Numbered from the stretch's first letter, positions 26,201-36,282 are shown. The stretch is DNA of 64,000 nucleotides from Bacillus sp. E(2018) (GCF_005503015.1 NZ_SCOL01000001.1:1302001-1366000); one strand, 5' to 3'. Notes: generated by a model from the sequence alone, not told the origin. Numbers and translations: made by a program.

Positions 26201-26254
26201 AAAAAAAGACTGACCAATACGATACCATGTATCTGTATTTGGTCCAGTCTTTTT
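26201..26254 (-). terminator. Terminator after pnpA
   Basis: A very long imperfect stem: AAAAGACTG, ACCAAATAC and GATAC on the minus strand pair with their complements around a three-base loop, with single-base interruptions, and eight T follow. It starts about 10 bases after the pnpA stop. Confidence 0.9.
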
Positions 26255-26264
26255 ACTGTTTACT

Positions 26265-28379
26265 TTATGCGTTTTGCTGCTGCTCGTTCTTTGCTTTTTC
26301 TTCTTTCAGTACAACTTTACGAGATAAGTTTACGCGACCTTGATTATCGATTTCCATAACTTTAACCATGATCTCGTCACCAAGTTTCAGAACATCTTCA
26401 ACTTTTCCTACACGTTCTTCAGCAAGTTCAGAGATGTGAACAAGTCCATCCTTACCGCTGAATAGTTCTACAAACGCACCAAACTTTTCGATACGTTTAA
26501 CTTTACCCATGTAGTACTCTCCTACTTGAACTTCACGAACAATATCTTCAATGATTTTCTTCGCTTTTTTATTCATCGCTTCGTCAGTTGATGCGATGAA
26601 TACTGTACCATCTTGCTCGATATCAATCTTAACTCCAGTTTCTTCAATGATCTTGTTGATGATCTTTCCGCTCGGCCCGATCACATCACGGATCTTATCT
26701 GGATTGATCTTCATCGTTAAGATCTTAGGAGCATATTGAGAAAGTTGTGTACGAGATTCTGAAAGTGTTGCAAGCATAGACTTCAGAATGATCATACGTC
26801 CTTCTTTTGCTTGTGTTAGAGCTTCTTGAAGAATTTCACGGTTAATACCTGAAATCTTAATGTCCATCTGAAGTGCAGTGATACCGTTAGGAGTTCCTGC
26901 CACTTTAAAGTCCATATCTCCAAGATGATCTTCCATGCCTTGAATATCCGTTAGAACCGTTACATCTTCACCGTCAGAGATCAGACCCATAGCAATACCT
27001 GCAACAGGAGCTTTGATCGGAACACCAGCATCCATCAATGCAAGCGTACTTGCACAAATACTAGCTTGAGATGTAGAACCGTTGGATTCTAATACTTCTG
27101 AAACGAGACGAATCGTGTATGGGAACTCTTCTTCGTTAGGAATCACTTGCTCTAAAGCACGCTCCCCTAGTGCACCATGTCCGATTTCACGTCTGCCCGG
27201 TCCACGCATAAATCCAGTTTCACCTACACTGAATGGAGGGAAGTTATATTGGTGCATGAAACGTTTAGACTCTTCCACACCAAGACCGTCAAGAACTTGA
27301 ACATCGCCAAGAGCTCCTAACGTACAGATGCTGAGTGCTTGAGTTTGCCCACGTGTAAATAGACCTGAGCCATGAGTTCTTGCTAAAATACCGACCTTAG
27401 AAGAAAGTTGACGAATTTCATCTGTTTTTCTTCCGTCCGGACGTACTTTCTCTTTAAGGATCAAGCGTCTTACTTCTTCTTTGATGAGTTTATGTAAAAC
27501 CTCTTTTGCTTCGCTGGCTTTATCTTCATCTTCTTCATAACGAGAAGCGACGTTTGCACTTACAGCGTCTAAAGCTTCTTGACGTGCATGCTTTTCAACA
27601 ACCTTGACTGCTTCTTTAACATCGTTTCCAACAAATTCACGAACTTCTTGTTCAACATCTTTATCTAGCTCATGAAGAACAATCTCCATCTTCTCTTTAC
27701 CGATTTCAGAAACAATTTCTTCTTGGAAAGCGATTAAGCGCTTGATCTCTTCATGACCAAACATGATCGCTTCAAGCATCACTTCTTCAGAAACTTCTTC
27801 TGCACCAGCTTCAACCATGTTGATGGCATGTTTAGTACCCGCAACAATTAATTGAATATCACTTTTTTCATTCTGCTCAACTGTTGGATTGATCACAAAC
27901 TTGCCTTCGATTCGACCAACAGTTACTCCAGCGATCGGTCCTTCAAAAGGAATATCAGAAATAGACAACGCAAGTGATGATCCGATCATCGCAGCCATTT
28001 CTGAAGAACAGTTTTGATCGACACTCATTACTGTGCTGACAACTTGTACTTCGTTACGGAAACCATCTGCGAAAAGAGGACGAATAGGACGATCGATCAA
28101 ACGACTCGCTAATACAGCTTTTTCGCTTGGACGTCCTTCACGTTTAATAAATCCACCTGGAATTTTACCAACTGCATATAAACGCTCTTCGTAGTTTACT
28201 GTCAGCGGAAAGAAACTAAGATTTTTAGGCTGTTTTGATGCAACAGCTGTAGAAAGCACTGCGGTATCGCCATATCTTACCATTACAGCACCGTTCGCTT
28301 GTTTTGCTAATTCTCCAATTTCGAACGTAAGCGTTCTACCCGCCCAGTCCATTGTAAAAGTTCTTTTTTGTTGATCCAT
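26265..28379 (-). CDS. pnpA: Polyribonucleotide nucleotidyltransferase (PNPase)
   Basis: The 3'-to-5' phosphorolytic exoribonuclease, 704 residues from the ATG at 28379 ([17 protein letters not shown]), matching the usual N-terminus; a TTG eight codons upstream also gives an open frame. Two RNase PH domains (about 10-230 and 310-550), a linker helical domain, KH ([18 protein letters not shown]) and S1 ([20 protein letters not shown]) follow in order. Catalytic-core residues such as [18 protein letters not shown] are intact. AGGAG lies 11 bases before ATG. A TATAAT at about 28435 may be its promoter. Confidence 0.97.
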   Translation of the reverse strand: MDQQKRTFTMDWAGRTLTFEIGELAKQANGAVMVRYGDTAVLSTAVASKQPKNLSFFPLTVNYEERLYAVGKIPGGFIKREGRPSEKAVLASRLIDRPIRPLFADGFRNEVQVVSTVMSVDQNCSSEMAAMIGSSLALSISDIPFEGPIAGVTVGRIEGKFVINPTVEQNEKSDIQLIVAGTKHAINMVEAGAEEVSEEVMLEAIMFGHEEIKRLIAFQEEIVSEIGKEKMEIVLHELDKDVEQEVREFVGNDVKEAVKVVEKHARQEALDAVSANVASRYEEDEDKASEAKEVLHKLIKEEVRRLILKEKVRPDGRKTDEIRQLSSKVGILARTHGSGLFTRGQTQALSICTLGALGDVQVLDGLGVEESKRFMHQYNFPPFSVGETGFMRGPGRREIGHGALGERALEQVIPNEEEFPYTIRLVSEVLESNGSTSQASICASTLALMDAGVPIKAPVAGIAMGLISDGEDVTVLTDIQGMEDHLGDMDFKVAGTPNGITALQMDIKISGINREILQEALTQAKEGRMIILKSMLATLSESRTQLSQYAPKILTMKINPDKIRDVIGPSGKIINKIIEETGVKIDIEQDGTVFIASTDEAMNKKAKKIIEDIVREVQVGEYYMGKVKRIEKFGAFVELFSGKDGLVHISELAEERVGKVEDVLKLGDEIMVKVMEIDNQGRVNLSRKVVLKEEKAKNEQQQNA

Positions 28380-28538
28380 TTTACTTGGTACTCCTCTCAA
28401 CACTTAGAAAAATCCTATCATATTATGGTTCTATTATATCCTAACGTAGTCCTTCCTAAAAAGAAAAACTCGAAAGAATTTACTCATACATACCAAGAAT
28501 AACATGTTTAGTGCCGTTTATGGATGAATGCTTGCAAT

Positions 28539-28566
28539 AAAAAAAGCGGGAAATATATCCCGCTTT
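28539..28566 (-). terminator. Terminator after rpsO
   Basis: An 8-bp stem (aaagcggg/cccgcttt) around an 8-base loop, followed by TTTT on the minus strand, lies directly after the rpsO stop. It separates rpsO from pnpA. Confidence 0.88.
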
Positions 28567-28572
28567 GCTGGA

Positions 28573-28842
28573 TTAACGACGTAATCCAAGTCTTCCGATC
28601 AATTCGCGGTAACGCGTGATGTCCTTGTTACGTAGGTACGTTAACAAGTTACGACGCTTACCAACCATTTTCAATAGACCACGACGTGAGTGGTGATCTT
28701 TCTTGTGTGTACGCAAGTGATCATTCAACTCATTGATTTGTTCAGTAAGGATAGCGATTTGAACTTCTGGAGATCCAGTGTCCGTATCATGTACCTTATA
28801 CTCGCTGATTAGTTCGTTCTTACGCTCTTGAGTAATAGCCAT
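28573..28842 (-). CDS. rpsO: 30S ribosomal protein S15
   Basis: S15 binds 16S rRNA at the three-way junction of the central domain and nucleates platform assembly. The 89-residue sequence ([19 protein letters not shown]) with [16 protein letters not shown] and [18 protein letters not shown] is full length. The start at 28842 follows an ideal AAGGAGGTGAAAAGG; an open frame 22 codons longer is only leader sequence. It has its own promoter and a roughly 95-base leader in which S15 may bind. Confidence 0.98.
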   Translation of the reverse strand: MAITQERKNELISEYKVHDTDTGSPEVQIAILTEQINELNDHLRTHKKDHHSRRGLLKMVGKRRNLLTYLRNKDITRYRELIGRLGLRR

Positions 28843-28861
28843 CCTTTTCACCTCCTTAATA

Positions 28862-28937
28862 ATAGAAACACCAATTACCGAGCAAACGTCGGTGACTCGA
28901 TTTGCCAAGCAATGGTTATATGCACATTAAAATGTAC
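28862..28937 (-). promoter_or_regulatory. rpsO leader, possible S15 autoregulatory RNA
   Basis: The leader contains caccga and tcggt arms (minus strand) that pair across a 7-base loop, followed by ggtg. Many bacteria regulate S15 by binding its own leader, and the site differs between lineages. I can see the stem but cannot show that S15 binds it. Confidence 0.35.
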
Positions 28938-28944
28938 AGTTATT

Positions 28945-28973
28945 ATCATAGACTTTTTATAGAATAATTGCAA
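28945..28973 (-). promoter_or_regulatory. Sigma-A promoter of rpsO
   Basis: -35 TTGCAA (28968-28973) and -10 TATGAT (28945-28950) are exactly 17 bases apart, immediately after the ribF stop. The transcript would have a 5' leader of about 95 bases. Confidence 0.78.
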
Positions 28974-28981
28974 GTTTTTTA

Positions 28982-29920
28982 TTACAGTGATTGTATAATT
29001 TCATATGTTTTGCTTTTATCGGCATGAAGCTGAGCAATGAGCTCGTCTATTCCACTAAATTTCTTCTCATCACGAATTCTTTTCAACCATGTAATACGAA
29101 CATCTTCACCATATATTTCGTGGTTGAAGTCAAAGATATGAACTTCGAGTGAAGGTTTTTTTTGATCATCTTTAAATGTTGGTTTATAGCCTACATTCGC
29201 CATCGCTAAATAGCTCTTGTTATCGATAGAAACCTCAACTGCATATACACCAACTTTTGGCAGTGAATATTGGTCGGTGTCGAGGTTCGCAGTCGGGAAC
29301 CCGATCGTACGACCACGCTTATCCCCATGAATCACCGTACCATTTAGCTTATATCTTCTGCCCAAATAAGGCTCGATCTCATCGACTAGACCTTCTTTTA
29401 GATAGTTTCTAATCAGTGTGGAACTTATTTTATGACCATCTTTTTCGATTTTTTCAATAACCGTCTGTCCAAATTGTCCGTTAGACTCTTTTACTAACGT
29501 TTCAACGTTTCCTTTTCCATACTTTCCATATGAAAAATCAAATCCGGTAACAACATGGACTACATTCAAACCGATCACATACTGATCAACAAACTCCTGA
29601 GTATCTAGATTTGCAAAAACATGATCGAATTTCACAAGATAAAATCTCTCTACACCCATCTCCTCTAGGATTCTTTTCTTCTCTTCTAAAGGTGTGATAT
29701 ATGTCCAATTTTGATCACTTTTGCCTAATACAACAGACGGATGCGGGTGAAAGCTCATAACTGCAGGAACAGCGTTGTTCTTCTTAGCAAGCTCTACTGC
29801 TGTGTTAATCACACGTTGGTGTCCTACATGAATTCCGTCAAAATAACCTAGGGCCAAAAAAGTTGGTGGAAGGTTATCTTGTTGAAAATGATGCGGATGA
29901 CTTATAACAATCGTTTCCAA
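28982..29920 (-). CDS. ribF: Bifunctional riboflavin kinase / FAD synthetase
   Basis: RibF (RibC in B. subtilis) makes FMN from riboflavin and then FAD. The 312-residue protein has an N-terminal adenylyltransferase domain with LALGYFDGIHVGHQRVI and ISSTLIRNYL, and a C-terminal flavokinase domain with RGRTIGFPTANLD (about 200-212). The start is TTG with AGGTGA 4-5 bases upstream, a short spacing. It follows truB by 24 bases and is followed by the rpsO promoter, with no clear terminator between. Confidence 0.96.
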   Translation of the reverse strand: METIVISHPHHFQQDNLPPTFLALGYFDGIHVGHQRVINTAVELAKKNNAVPAVMSFHPHPSVVLGKSDQNWTYITPLEEKKRILEEMGVERFYLVKFDHVFANLDTQEFVDQYVIGLNVVHVVTGFDFSYGKYGKGNVETLVKESNGQFGQTVIEKIEKDGHKISSTLIRNYLKEGLVDEIEPYLGRRYKLNGTVIHGDKRGRTIGFPTANLDTDQYSLPKVGVYAVEVSIDNKSYLAMANVGYKPTFKDDQKKPSLEVHIFDFNHEIYGEDVRITWLKRIRDEKKFSGIDELIAQLHADKSKTYEIIQSL

Positions 29921-29944
29921 AAACTCACCTACTAACTTCTTTCG

Positions 29945-30862
29945 TTAATCAATGGCTAACACTTTAACCGGTTTTATTAAACCCGGTTTTGAAGGATGGT
30001 TCTCATAAATGGCTAGACATTTTCCTTCTTCATTATAAACACCAAACGGGCTTTGTACCAAATCTTTTGGTGCTTCAAGCACAGAACCATTTTTTATTTT
30101 GAACAAGAGTTCTTCTGAAACAGTCCATTTAGGAAAGTGAGAGATTCCTTTTTCAAGTGGGAAAAGATAATCTTCTAAAGGCGTCTCACCGCTTTCAAGC
30201 TGCTCAAACGTCACACAATCATCTATAGAGAACGGCCCTGATGCTGTTCTGATCAAAGATGACATATGTGCCGGATATCCAAGTCTTTCACCGATCTCAA
30301 CAGCAAGCGTCCTAACGTATGTACCTTTTGAACATCGTACACGGAATGAAAATACTGGTTGTTCCTTCTTTAGCATCTCTAAGTTGTCGTCATTAATTAG
30401 CTGTAGCTCATGAATAGTAACATTACGTTTTGGGCGTTCGACTGTCAGCCCTTGCCTCGCATATTCATAGAGTTTTTTTCCGTTAACTTTAACCGCTGAA
30501 TACATCGGAGGAATCTGTTCGATCTCTCCTTGTAGAGACTGTAGTATATCTTTTATATCAGAAAAAGAGATATCCTTTTCTATATGTTTTTCTTCTACTT
30601 TCTCACCATGAGCATCTTCTGTTTCTGTAGAAAATCCTAAAGTGACTTCACCTATATATTCCTTGCCATAGTCTGACATGTACTCTGCGATTTTCGTCGC
30701 TCTTCCGATACATATAGGGAGGACCCCCGTTACCTCAGGATCTAATGTACCTGTGTGTCCCACTTTTTTTGTTGAAAAGATTCTTCTAATCTTTGCCACA
30801 CAATCATGTGATGTCATACCAGCAGGTTTTTTCAATGCCAAAATTCCTTGTCTTGCACTCAT
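29945..30862 (-). CDS. truB: tRNA pseudouridine(55) synthase
   Basis: TruB forms pseudouridine 55 in the T loop of tRNAs. The 305-residue protein begins MSARQGILALKKPAGMTSHD and has the catalytic D41 in GHTGTLDPEVTGVL; GTYVRTLAVEIG is the second conserved block. I use ATG 30862, which follows AAAGGAG by 8 bases; the open frame continues 25 codons upstream into the rbfA terminator and is not likely coding. Its C-terminal region is a short PUA-like extension. Cotranscription with ribF is likely. Confidence 0.96.
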   Translation of the reverse strand: MSARQGILALKKPAGMTSHDCVAKIRRIFSTKKVGHTGTLDPEVTGVLPICIGRATKIAEYMSDYGKEYIGEVTLGFSTETEDAHGEKVEEKHIEKDISFSDIKDILQSLQGEIEQIPPMYSAVKVNGKKLYEYARQGLTVERPKRNVTIHELQLINDDNLEMLKKEQPVFSFRVRCSKGTYVRTLAVEIGERLGYPAHMSSLIRTASGPFSIDDCVTFEQLESGETPLEDYLFPLEKGISHFPKWTVSEELLFKIKNGSVLEAPKDLVQSPFGVYNEEGKCLAIYENHPSKPGLIKPVKVLAID

Positions 30863-30902
30863 AAAAGCTTCTCCTTTGATCGCATGATCTCTTTTTACAA
30901 GC

Positions 30903-30939
30903 AAAAAATGGATAGACAAAATTAATTGCCTATCCATTT
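30903..30939 (-). terminator. Terminator or attenuator between rbfA and truB
   Basis: A 10-bp stem (aaatggatag/ctatccattt) with a 14-base loop begins 3 bases after the rbfA stop and is followed on the minus strand by a T-rich tail (TTTTTTGC). Placed inside a normally cotranscribed cluster, it may be partial. Confidence 0.72.
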
Positions 30940-30942
30940 CTA

Positions 30943-31326
30943 TTATGGTTTCGGATGCTCTTCGTTTTCTTCGTCATCTTCATCCTCACGTTTGATATCA
31001 GACAAAAGACTTTCGATCTTGCTTCCATAATTTAGAGATTCATCAAATTTAAAAAAGATGTCTGGCGTTTTACGCATGCGGATTCGTTTTCCGATTTCCG
31101 TACGAATGAAACCTGTAGCTTTCGCCAGGCTTCGCAATGTTTGTTCCTTTTGATCGGCATCACCAAACACAGAAACATAAACAGTAGCCTGCTGTAAATC
31201 ACCTGTTACATCTACCGCCGTAACGGTCACAAAACCTACGCGGGGGTCTTTGATTTTTCGGCCTATAATGTCACTAAGCTCTTTTTTCATCTGTTCCCCA
31301 ATACGATTGGAACGGATTGTGCCCAT
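30943..31326 (-). CDS. rbfA: 30S ribosome-binding factor A
   Basis: RbfA is a small KH-fold protein that helps mature the 16S rRNA 5' end and 30S subunit. The 127-residue sequence ([19 protein letters not shown]) contains [20 protein letters not shown] and [20 protein letters not shown], the family core, and an acidic tail. I start at ATG 31326, 8 bases after GGGGTG; the longer frame overlaps ylxP. It is the last gene of the rimP-nusA-infB operon before a hairpin. Confidence 0.96.
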   Translation of the reverse strand: MGTIRSNRIGEQMKKELSDIIGRKIKDPRVGFVTVTAVDVTGDLQQATVYVSVFGDADQKEQTLRSLAKATGFIRTEIGKRIRMRKTPDIFFKFDESLNYGSKIESLLSDIKREDEDDEENEEHPKP

Positions 31327-31357
31327 TTTTACTACACCCCGTTTCTTGCCACTTGCC

Positions 31358-31636
31358 TTACAGCCACTCGATGTTTGAATGTGTAACTTCCAACTCAGTA
31401 ATAGATGTAATAATCGCAAGTGCTCTTTGCAATTCTTTTTCTGCTATTATTTTGTCCGAAGAAACGGTAACCATACTTATCTCGGCCCGCTGCCACAAAT
31501 CTTGATGATCTGTTTCAGATACAGCCACGTTTAATCGTTGACGAAGCCTGTTTACCGCTTTTTGAACAACTGAACGTTTATCTTTTAACGACTGTGCTTC
31601 ATAGATGAAAAACTCAACCGTTAAGAACCCGATCAT
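31358..31636 (-). CDS. ylxP: YlxP-like protein (DUF503)
   Basis: A 92-residue DUF503 protein with a ferredoxin-like fold, found between infB and rbfA across Firmicutes. It starts [20 protein letters not shown] and ends near VTHSNIEWL, with [20 protein letters not shown] in the first helix; the pattern is typical. Its function is not established. The ATG overlaps the infB stop (ATGA), indicating translational coupling, and it precedes rbfA by about 30 bases. Confidence 0.93.
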   Translation of the reverse strand: MIGFLTVEFFIYEAQSLKDKRSVVQKAVNRLRQRLNVAVSETDHQDLWQRAEISMVTVSSDKIIAEKELQRALAIITSITELEVTHSNIEWL

Positions 31637-33954
31637 TTTACTTTAATTTCTTCCATGATATAAGCTTCAATGATGTCGCCCTCTTTAATATCATTGAACT
31701 TTTCTAACGTGATTCCACATTCGTATCCAGCAGATACTTCCTTAGCATCGTCTTTAAAACGTTTAAGTGCATCGATCTTACCTTCGTAAGATACTACGCC
31801 GTCACGAATCAAGCGAACTGTAGAATCTCTTGTAATCTTACCTTCAGTAACGTAACATCCCGCGATCGTACCCACTTTAGAAACTTTGAAAGTCGTACGA
31901 ACTTCAACTTGCCCAATAACTTTTTCTTCAAATTCTGGGTCAAGCATCCCTTTCATCGCTGATTCGATCTCTTCGATTACGTTGTAGATAATTCTATGCA
32001 GACGAACATCGACTTTTTCAGCGTCAGCTGTACGTTTTGCACCGTTATCAGGACGAACGTTGAAACCGATCACGATTGCATTTGAAGCTGATGCAAGCAT
32101 GATGTCATACTCATTGATCGCTCCAACACCAGAGTGGATGATTTTAACTTTAACGCCTTCAACGTCGATTTTTTGTAATGAACCTGCAAGCGCCTCAACA
32201 GAACCTTGAACATCACCTTTGATAATAACATTAATTTCTTTGATGTCACCTTCTTTAATCTGATTAAAGAGGTCATCAAGGTTTAGTTTTGAAGATTCTT
32301 TACGCTGTGCATCTTGTTGTTTTTTGAAGCGAGACTCACCAACTTGACGAGCTTTTTTCTCGTCAGCAAAGACCATGAACTGATCCCCTGCTTGTGGTAC
32401 ATCGTTCAAACCAGTAATTTCAACTGGTGTTGAAGGTCCTACCGTTTTAACTCTGCGGCCAAGATCGTTCACCATCGCACGAACACGACCATATGTGTGC
32501 CCTACTACGATTGGATCACCAACATTTAACGTACCTGATTGAACGAGTAGAGTGGCTACAGATCCACGGCCTTTATCAAGCTGTGCTTCAATTACTGTTC
32601 CAATTGCTGTACGGTTTGGATTTGCTTTTAATTCTTCAACTTCTGAAACTAAGTTGATCATTTCAAGCAGGTCGTCAATCCCGTCACCTTTAATCGCTGA
32701 AACGTTTACGAAGATTGTATCTCCACCCCAAGCTTCCGAAACAAGTCCGTGCTCAGTTAATTCTTGCATAACTCGATCTGGGTTAGCAGATTCTTTATCC
32801 ATCTTGTTTACAGCAACGATGATTGGAACTTCCGCTGCTTTAGCATGGTTGATCGCTTCTACTGTTTGAGGCATTACACCGTCATCCGCAGCTACAACAA
32901 GAATCGTGATATCTGTTACTTGAGCTCCGCGAGCACGCATCGTTGTAAACGCAGCATGTCCAGGAGTATCTAAGAACGTAATCTGTTTTCCATTGTTCGT
33001 AATTTGATAAGCACCGATATGCTGTGTAATTCCACCAGCTTCGCCTGCAGTTACCTTTGTGTTACGAATCGCATCAAGAAGCGTTGTTTTCCCGTGGTCA
33101 ACGTGACCCATGATCGTAACGACCGGCGGACGAACTTGAAGATCTTTTTCTTCATCTACGATTTCGTAGTTTTCAAATTCAGTCTCATCCACGATGATCT
33201 CTTCTTCTACTTCTACATCGTAGTCAGCTGCAATCAATTCGATCGCTTCTTTATCAAGCTCTTGATTGATCGTTGCCATGATTCCAAGACCCATTAACTT
33301 TTTAATGATCTCAGAAGTATCTTTGTGCAACTTTTTAGCTAATTCACCAACTTGAAGTGATTCAGTGAAAGTGATCTTACTTGGTGTTTCAAGAACTTTC
33401 TTTTGAGGAGCTTGTTGTTGCTGGTTTCCGCCGCCTCTGTTTTGTTTGTTGCGATTGTTGTTGTTCTTGTTGTTGTTGTTTCTATTGTTGTTTTGGTTTC
33501 TATTGTTATTATTCTTGTTGTTTGAATGATTGCTATTGCTCTTGTTTTGATTGTTGTTGCTATTTTTGTTTTGAGTGTTGTTGCTAGTCTTGTTCTGATT
33601 ATTTTGGCTGTTAGTATTCGTGGACTTTGGTCCTTTAGCTTGTGACGAGTTATTGTTCTCTTTTTTTATTTTCATATTACTCTCTTTTTGAACTTCCTTT
33701 TTATTAGATTTGGTGTCATTACCAGGGTTGCTATTTTTCACATCTGATTTAGGGAGTTGATTTTGATTCGTTGATTTTGGTTGATCTTTGTTGGTCTTTG
33801 GACGATAAGCTTCATCCAGCTTTTTAAGAGCTGCCTGATCAATCATAGACATATGATTCGCAACGTGGACATCCATCGTTTTAAGCTTTTCAATAATGTC
33901 TTTACTTTGAACATTTTTCTGTTTCGCATATTCGTATACGCGGATTTTACTCAT
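31633..33954 (-). CDS. infB: Translation initiation factor IF-2
   Basis: IF-2 is the GTPase that brings fMet-tRNA to the 30S subunit. The 773-residue protein has an N-terminal IF2_N segment (1-50), a remarkable Asn/Lys/Gln-rich linker (about 60-182), a second IF2_N segment, then the G domain with [22 protein letters not shown] and NKMDK, and C-terminal domains II-IV. ATG lies after a GGGGGTGAACAT site. It is in the conserved position between ylxQ and ylxP. Confidence 0.98.
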   Translation of the reverse strand: MSKIRVYEYAKQKNVQSKDIIEKLKTMDVHVANHMSMIDQAALKKLDEAYRPKTNKDQPKSTNQNQLPKSDVKNSNPGNDTKSNKKEVQKESNMKIKKENNNSSQAKGPKSTNTNSQNNQNKTSNNTQNKNSNNNQNKSNSNHSNNKNNNNRNQNNNRNNNNKNNNNRNKQNRGGGNQQQQAPQKKVLETPSKITFTESLQVGELAKKLHKDTSEIIKKLMGLGIMATINQELDKEAIELIAADYDVEVEEEIIVDETEFENYEIVDEEKDLQVRPPVVTIMGHVDHGKTTLLDAIRNTKVTAGEAGGITQHIGAYQITNNGKQITFLDTPGHAAFTTMRARGAQVTDITILVVAADDGVMPQTVEAINHAKAAEVPIIVAVNKMDKESANPDRVMQELTEHGLVSEAWGGDTIFVNVSAIKGDGIDDLLEMINLVSEVEELKANPNRTAIGTVIEAQLDKGRGSVATLLVQSGTLNVGDPIVVGHTYGRVRAMVNDLGRRVKTVGPSTPVEITGLNDVPQAGDQFMVFADEKKARQVGESRFKKQQDAQRKESSKLNLDDLFNQIKEGDIKEINVIIKGDVQGSVEALAGSLQKIDVEGVKVKIIHSGVGAINEYDIMLASASNAIVIGFNVRPDNGAKRTADAEKVDVRLHRIIYNVIEEIESAMKGMLDPEFEEKVIGQVEVRTTFKVSKVGTIAGCYVTEGKITRDSTVRLIRDGVVSYEGKIDALKRFKDDAKEVSAGYECGITLEKFNDIKEGDIIEAYIMEEIKVK

Positions 33955-33969
33955 ATGTTCACCCCCGAG

Positions 33970-34275
33970 TTAGTGATCAAGAAGTTCCTTCAATCTCTTA
34001 GAAAATCCTTGATCATTTACAGCAACTACAACTCGTTGCTCCTTACCGATAGCCCTACCTAAAACATTGCGATCTTGTACCCAAACAAGATCAATTTTGT
34101 AAAAGGCACATTTATCTGTAACTTTTTTCTTTGTATTATCAGAAGCATCTTTTGACAGCAAAACAATTCTCGCGTTTTGCTTTTGGATGCTTTTCACAAC
34201 TAGTTCTTCACCGGAAATGACTTTACCGGCTCGAGCTGCTATTCCAAGAAAGTTTTCCCAAGGAGTTGGTTTCAA
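33970..34275 (-). CDS. ylxQ: L7Ae-family ribosomal-like protein YlxQ
   Basis: A 101-residue L7Ae/L30e-type RNA-binding protein, related to kink-turn binders. The core reads [20 protein letters not shown] and [20 protein letters not shown], characteristic of this fold. Its role in Bacillus is unclear; it may bind ribosomal or RNase P RNA. The start is TTG, overlapping the rnpM stop (TTGA), so translation is coupled. It lies in the fixed order nusA-ylxR-ylxQ-infB. Confidence 0.92.
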   Translation of the reverse strand: MKPTPWENFLGIAARAGKVISGEELVVKSIQKQNARIVLLSKDASDNTKKKVTDKCAFYKIDLVWVQDRNVLGRAIGKEQRVVVAVNDQGFSKRLKELLDH

Positions 34276-34538
34276 GATGTATGACTTCCTTTTTCAAGCT
34301 GTTCAAATAGATCAGCTGGAATCTTTGTTTTGAGATGTGACTCAAGAACCTTTTTCTTTTTTGCTTGTTCGATACAAGCAGGTTCATGACAAAGGTAGGC
34401 TCCTCTTCCGGATTTTTTCCCCGACATGTCGACAGAGACTTCTCCTTCTGGTGAGCGGACAATACGTGTTAATTCTTTTTTAGCCTTCATCTCTTGACAG
34501 GCTACGCATTTTCTCATCGGAATTTTACGTGTTTTCAT
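34272..34538 (-). CDS. rnpM: YlxR/RnpM family RNA-binding protein (DUF448)
   Basis: An 88-residue DUF448 protein. It has the metal-site-like [16 protein letters not shown] and the family signature [20 protein letters not shown]. In B. subtilis YlxR was recently described as RnpM, a binder and modulator of RNase P. I start at ATG 34538 ([11 protein letters not shown]), five to six bases after GAGGTGG; a GTG three codons upstream overlaps that site. The four cysteines (CVAC and CHEPAC) could bind zinc, which not all homologues can do. Confidence 0.91.
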   Translation of the reverse strand: MKTRKIPMRKCVACQEMKAKKELTRIVRSPEGEVSVDMSGKKSGRGAYLCHEPACIEQAKKKKVLESHLKTKIPADLFEQLEKGSHTS

Positions 34539-34558
34539 TGTCTCCACCTCGTCTACTC

Positions 34559-35662
34559 TTACTCTTCATCCTCATCAGTATCTTCGAAAAAATCACTGCG
34601 AGCGTTTGACGGATCGTACACACCTGATTCTATTGCTTCTGTTTCACTTTTAATATCAATCTTCCAACCTGTTAACTTCGCAGCAAGACGAGCATTTTGG
34701 CCTCGTTTACCAATCGCTAATGAAAGTTGATAGTCAGGAACGATAACCGTTGTCATCTTTTCTTCTTCATTCACTTGTACCTCAAGTACTTTTGCTGGGC
34801 TAAGTGAATTTGCTACATATACAACTGGATCTTCACTCCATCGAACGATATCAATCTTCTCACCGTTCAATTCGTTTACGATCGTTTGAACACGTGCACC
34901 TTTTTGTCCAACACAAGATCCAACTGGATCGACTTCAGGATCAGCAGCATGAACGGCAATCTTTGAACGGTCACCTGCTTCACGAGCGATTGATTTAATT
35001 TCAACCGTTCCATCATAGATCTCTGGCACTTCAAGCTCGAATAGGCGTTTCAAAAGACCTGGGTGAGTTCTTGATACTAAAATTTGAGGACCTTTTGTCG
35101 TCTTTTCAACTTTAGTAATGTACACTTTGATGCGGTCGTTCGTGGTATGAGATTCACCTGGCATCTGTTCAGCAGCAGGAAGAAGAGCTTCAACTCTGCC
35201 TAGGCTAACATACATATAACGGTGGTCTTGTCGTTGGACGATTCCCGTAATGATATCTTCTTCACGATCAATAAATTCAGAGAAGATGATACCGCGTTCT
35301 GCTTCACGAACGCGTTGTGTCACTACTTGTTTAGCTGTTTGAGCAGCAATCCGACCAAAATCTTTTGGTGTAACTTCTTCTTCTACAATATCTTCTAATT
35401 CATAGCCAGGGTTGATCGCTTGAGCTTCTGCCACTGAGATTTCTTGACGATCATCCTCAACTTCTTCAACCACATTTTTTCTTGAGAAAACACGGATACT
35501 TCCTGTGTCTCTGTTAAAATCAACACGAACATTTTGCGCTTGATGAAAATTGCGCTTGTACGCAGAAATTAGGGCAGCTTCAATCGCTTCAATAATTACT
35601 TCTTTACTAATCCCTTTTTCCTTTTCTAACAATGTAAGTGCATCCAAAAGCTCGGTACTCAT
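34559..35662 (-). CDS. nusA: Transcription termination/antitermination factor NusA
   Basis: NusA binds RNA polymerase and nascent RNA and modulates pausing and termination. The 367-residue protein has the N-terminal polymerase-binding domain (MSTELLDALTLLEKEKGISK), S1, then KH1 and KH2 (GSCVGQKGARVQTIVNEL and AIGKRGQNARLAAKLTGW). It lacks the C-terminal acidic repeats of E. coli, as usual in Firmicutes, but ends in an acidic tail. The start is ATG 35662 after GAGGGGAGAAGAAAA. It lies 19 bases behind rimP. Confidence 0.98.
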   Translation of the reverse strand: MSTELLDALTLLEKEKGISKEVIIEAIEAALISAYKRNFHQAQNVRVDFNRDTGSIRVFSRKNVVEEVEDDRQEISVAEAQAINPGYELEDIVEEEVTPKDFGRIAAQTAKQVVTQRVREAERGIIFSEFIDREEDIITGIVQRQDHRYMYVSLGRVEALLPAAEQMPGESHTTNDRIKVYITKVEKTTKGPQILVSRTHPGLLKRLFELEVPEIYDGTVEIKSIAREAGDRSKIAVHAADPEVDPVGSCVGQKGARVQTIVNELNGEKIDIVRWSEDPVVYVANSLSPAKVLEVQVNEEEKMTTVIVPDYQLSLAIGKRGQNARLAAKLTGWKIDIKSETEAIESGVYDPSNARSDFFEDTDEDEE

Positions 35663-35681
35663 TTTTCTTCTCCCCTCTTCA

Positions 35682-36152
35682 TTAAAAAACAACCGCAAGA
35701 CGGGCGTTGGCCACTTTAGCATAAGGTAACTCTACCTTTTTCACTTGCGTTTTCACTCTAATCTCCATGAACAGCGTTTCACCGTCAAAGTCTTTTAAAA
35801 GTCCTTCATATACTTTCTCACCGTTTAATGGCTCATAAAGTTTAATGTTTACATTTTTGCCGATAGCATTTTTTACATCTTCAGGTTTCTTTAATGGTCT
35901 TTCGACTCCTGGAGAAGATACTTCTAAAAAGTAGGGCTGTTCGATCGGATCAAGTTCATCTAGTTTTTCACTTAATTGTTCACTGACAGTCCCGCATTCC
36001 TCGATATCAATTCCACCCGTGGAATCGATATATACACGGAGAAACCAGTTTTTACCCTCTTTAACAAATTCAACGTCAACAAGTTCAAGTCCTAGTTTTT
36101 CAACGATTGGGGTTACAAGCTCTGTTGTGAGCTCTGTAATCTTCTGACTCAT
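35682..36152 (-). CDS. rimP: Ribosome maturation factor RimP
   Basis: RimP (YlxS) assists 30S assembly. The 156-residue protein contains [34 protein letters not shown] and [17 protein letters not shown], the family signature. It is first in the rimP-nusA-rnpM-ylxQ-infB-ylxP-rbfA operon. ATG follows a GAAGGAGGGCAGCA site. A promoter and a strong leader hairpin lie upstream. Confidence 0.97.
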   Translation of the reverse strand: MSQKITELTTELVTPIVEKLGLELVDVEFVKEGKNWFLRVYIDSTGGIDIEECGTVSEQLSEKLDELDPIEQPYFLEVSSPGVERPLKKPEDVKNAIGKNVNIKLYEPLNGEKVYEGLLKDFDGETLFMEIRVKTQVKKVELPYAKVANARLAVVF

Positions 36153-36190
36153 TGCTGCCCTCCTTCTTACTGAATGACCTCAAAACGTAA

Positions 36191-36218
36191 CGAAAGAGTG
36201 GGGAGTCCCACTCTTTCG
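36191..36218 (-). other. Perfect 12-bp hairpin in the rimP leader
   Basis: cgaaagagtggg and cccactctttcg pair perfectly around gagt. No U-run follows in the direction of rimP, so it is not a terminator. It lies between the promoter at 36254-36282 and the rimP start, so it would be in the 5' leader of the nusA-infB operon. Confidence 0.75.
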
Positions 36219-36253
36219 CCGACAGTTATTCATTCAACAGTATTTCCAAAAAT

Positions 36254-36282
36254 ACTATACCATAACCAATAAAATACTGCAA
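36254..36282 (-). promoter_or_regulatory. Sigma-A promoter of the rimP-nusA-infB operon
   Basis: -35 TTGCAG (36277-36282), spacer of 17, extended -10 TGG-TATAGT (36254-36259). The start point would be about 95 bases upstream of rimP. Confidence 0.75.

Noticed and set aside
30863..30937. N-terminal extension of truB
   Set aside because: The added 25 codons run through the rbfA terminator; the ATG at 30862 has a strong ribosome-binding site and gives the family N-terminus. The same reasoning trims rpsO, rbfA, nusA, pnpA, sigD, cheC, pyrH and ylxY.
33381..33587. A cysteine-rich plus-strand frame (repeated C, F, Y)
   Set aside because: It arises from reading the Asn-codon repeats of infB on the opposite strand; not a metal-binding protein.
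33400..33700. Tandem-repeat look suggesting a CRISPR or minisatellite
   Set aside because: The repetitiveness is codon-level (Asn/Lys/Gln) inside infB, without regular repeat-spacer units.
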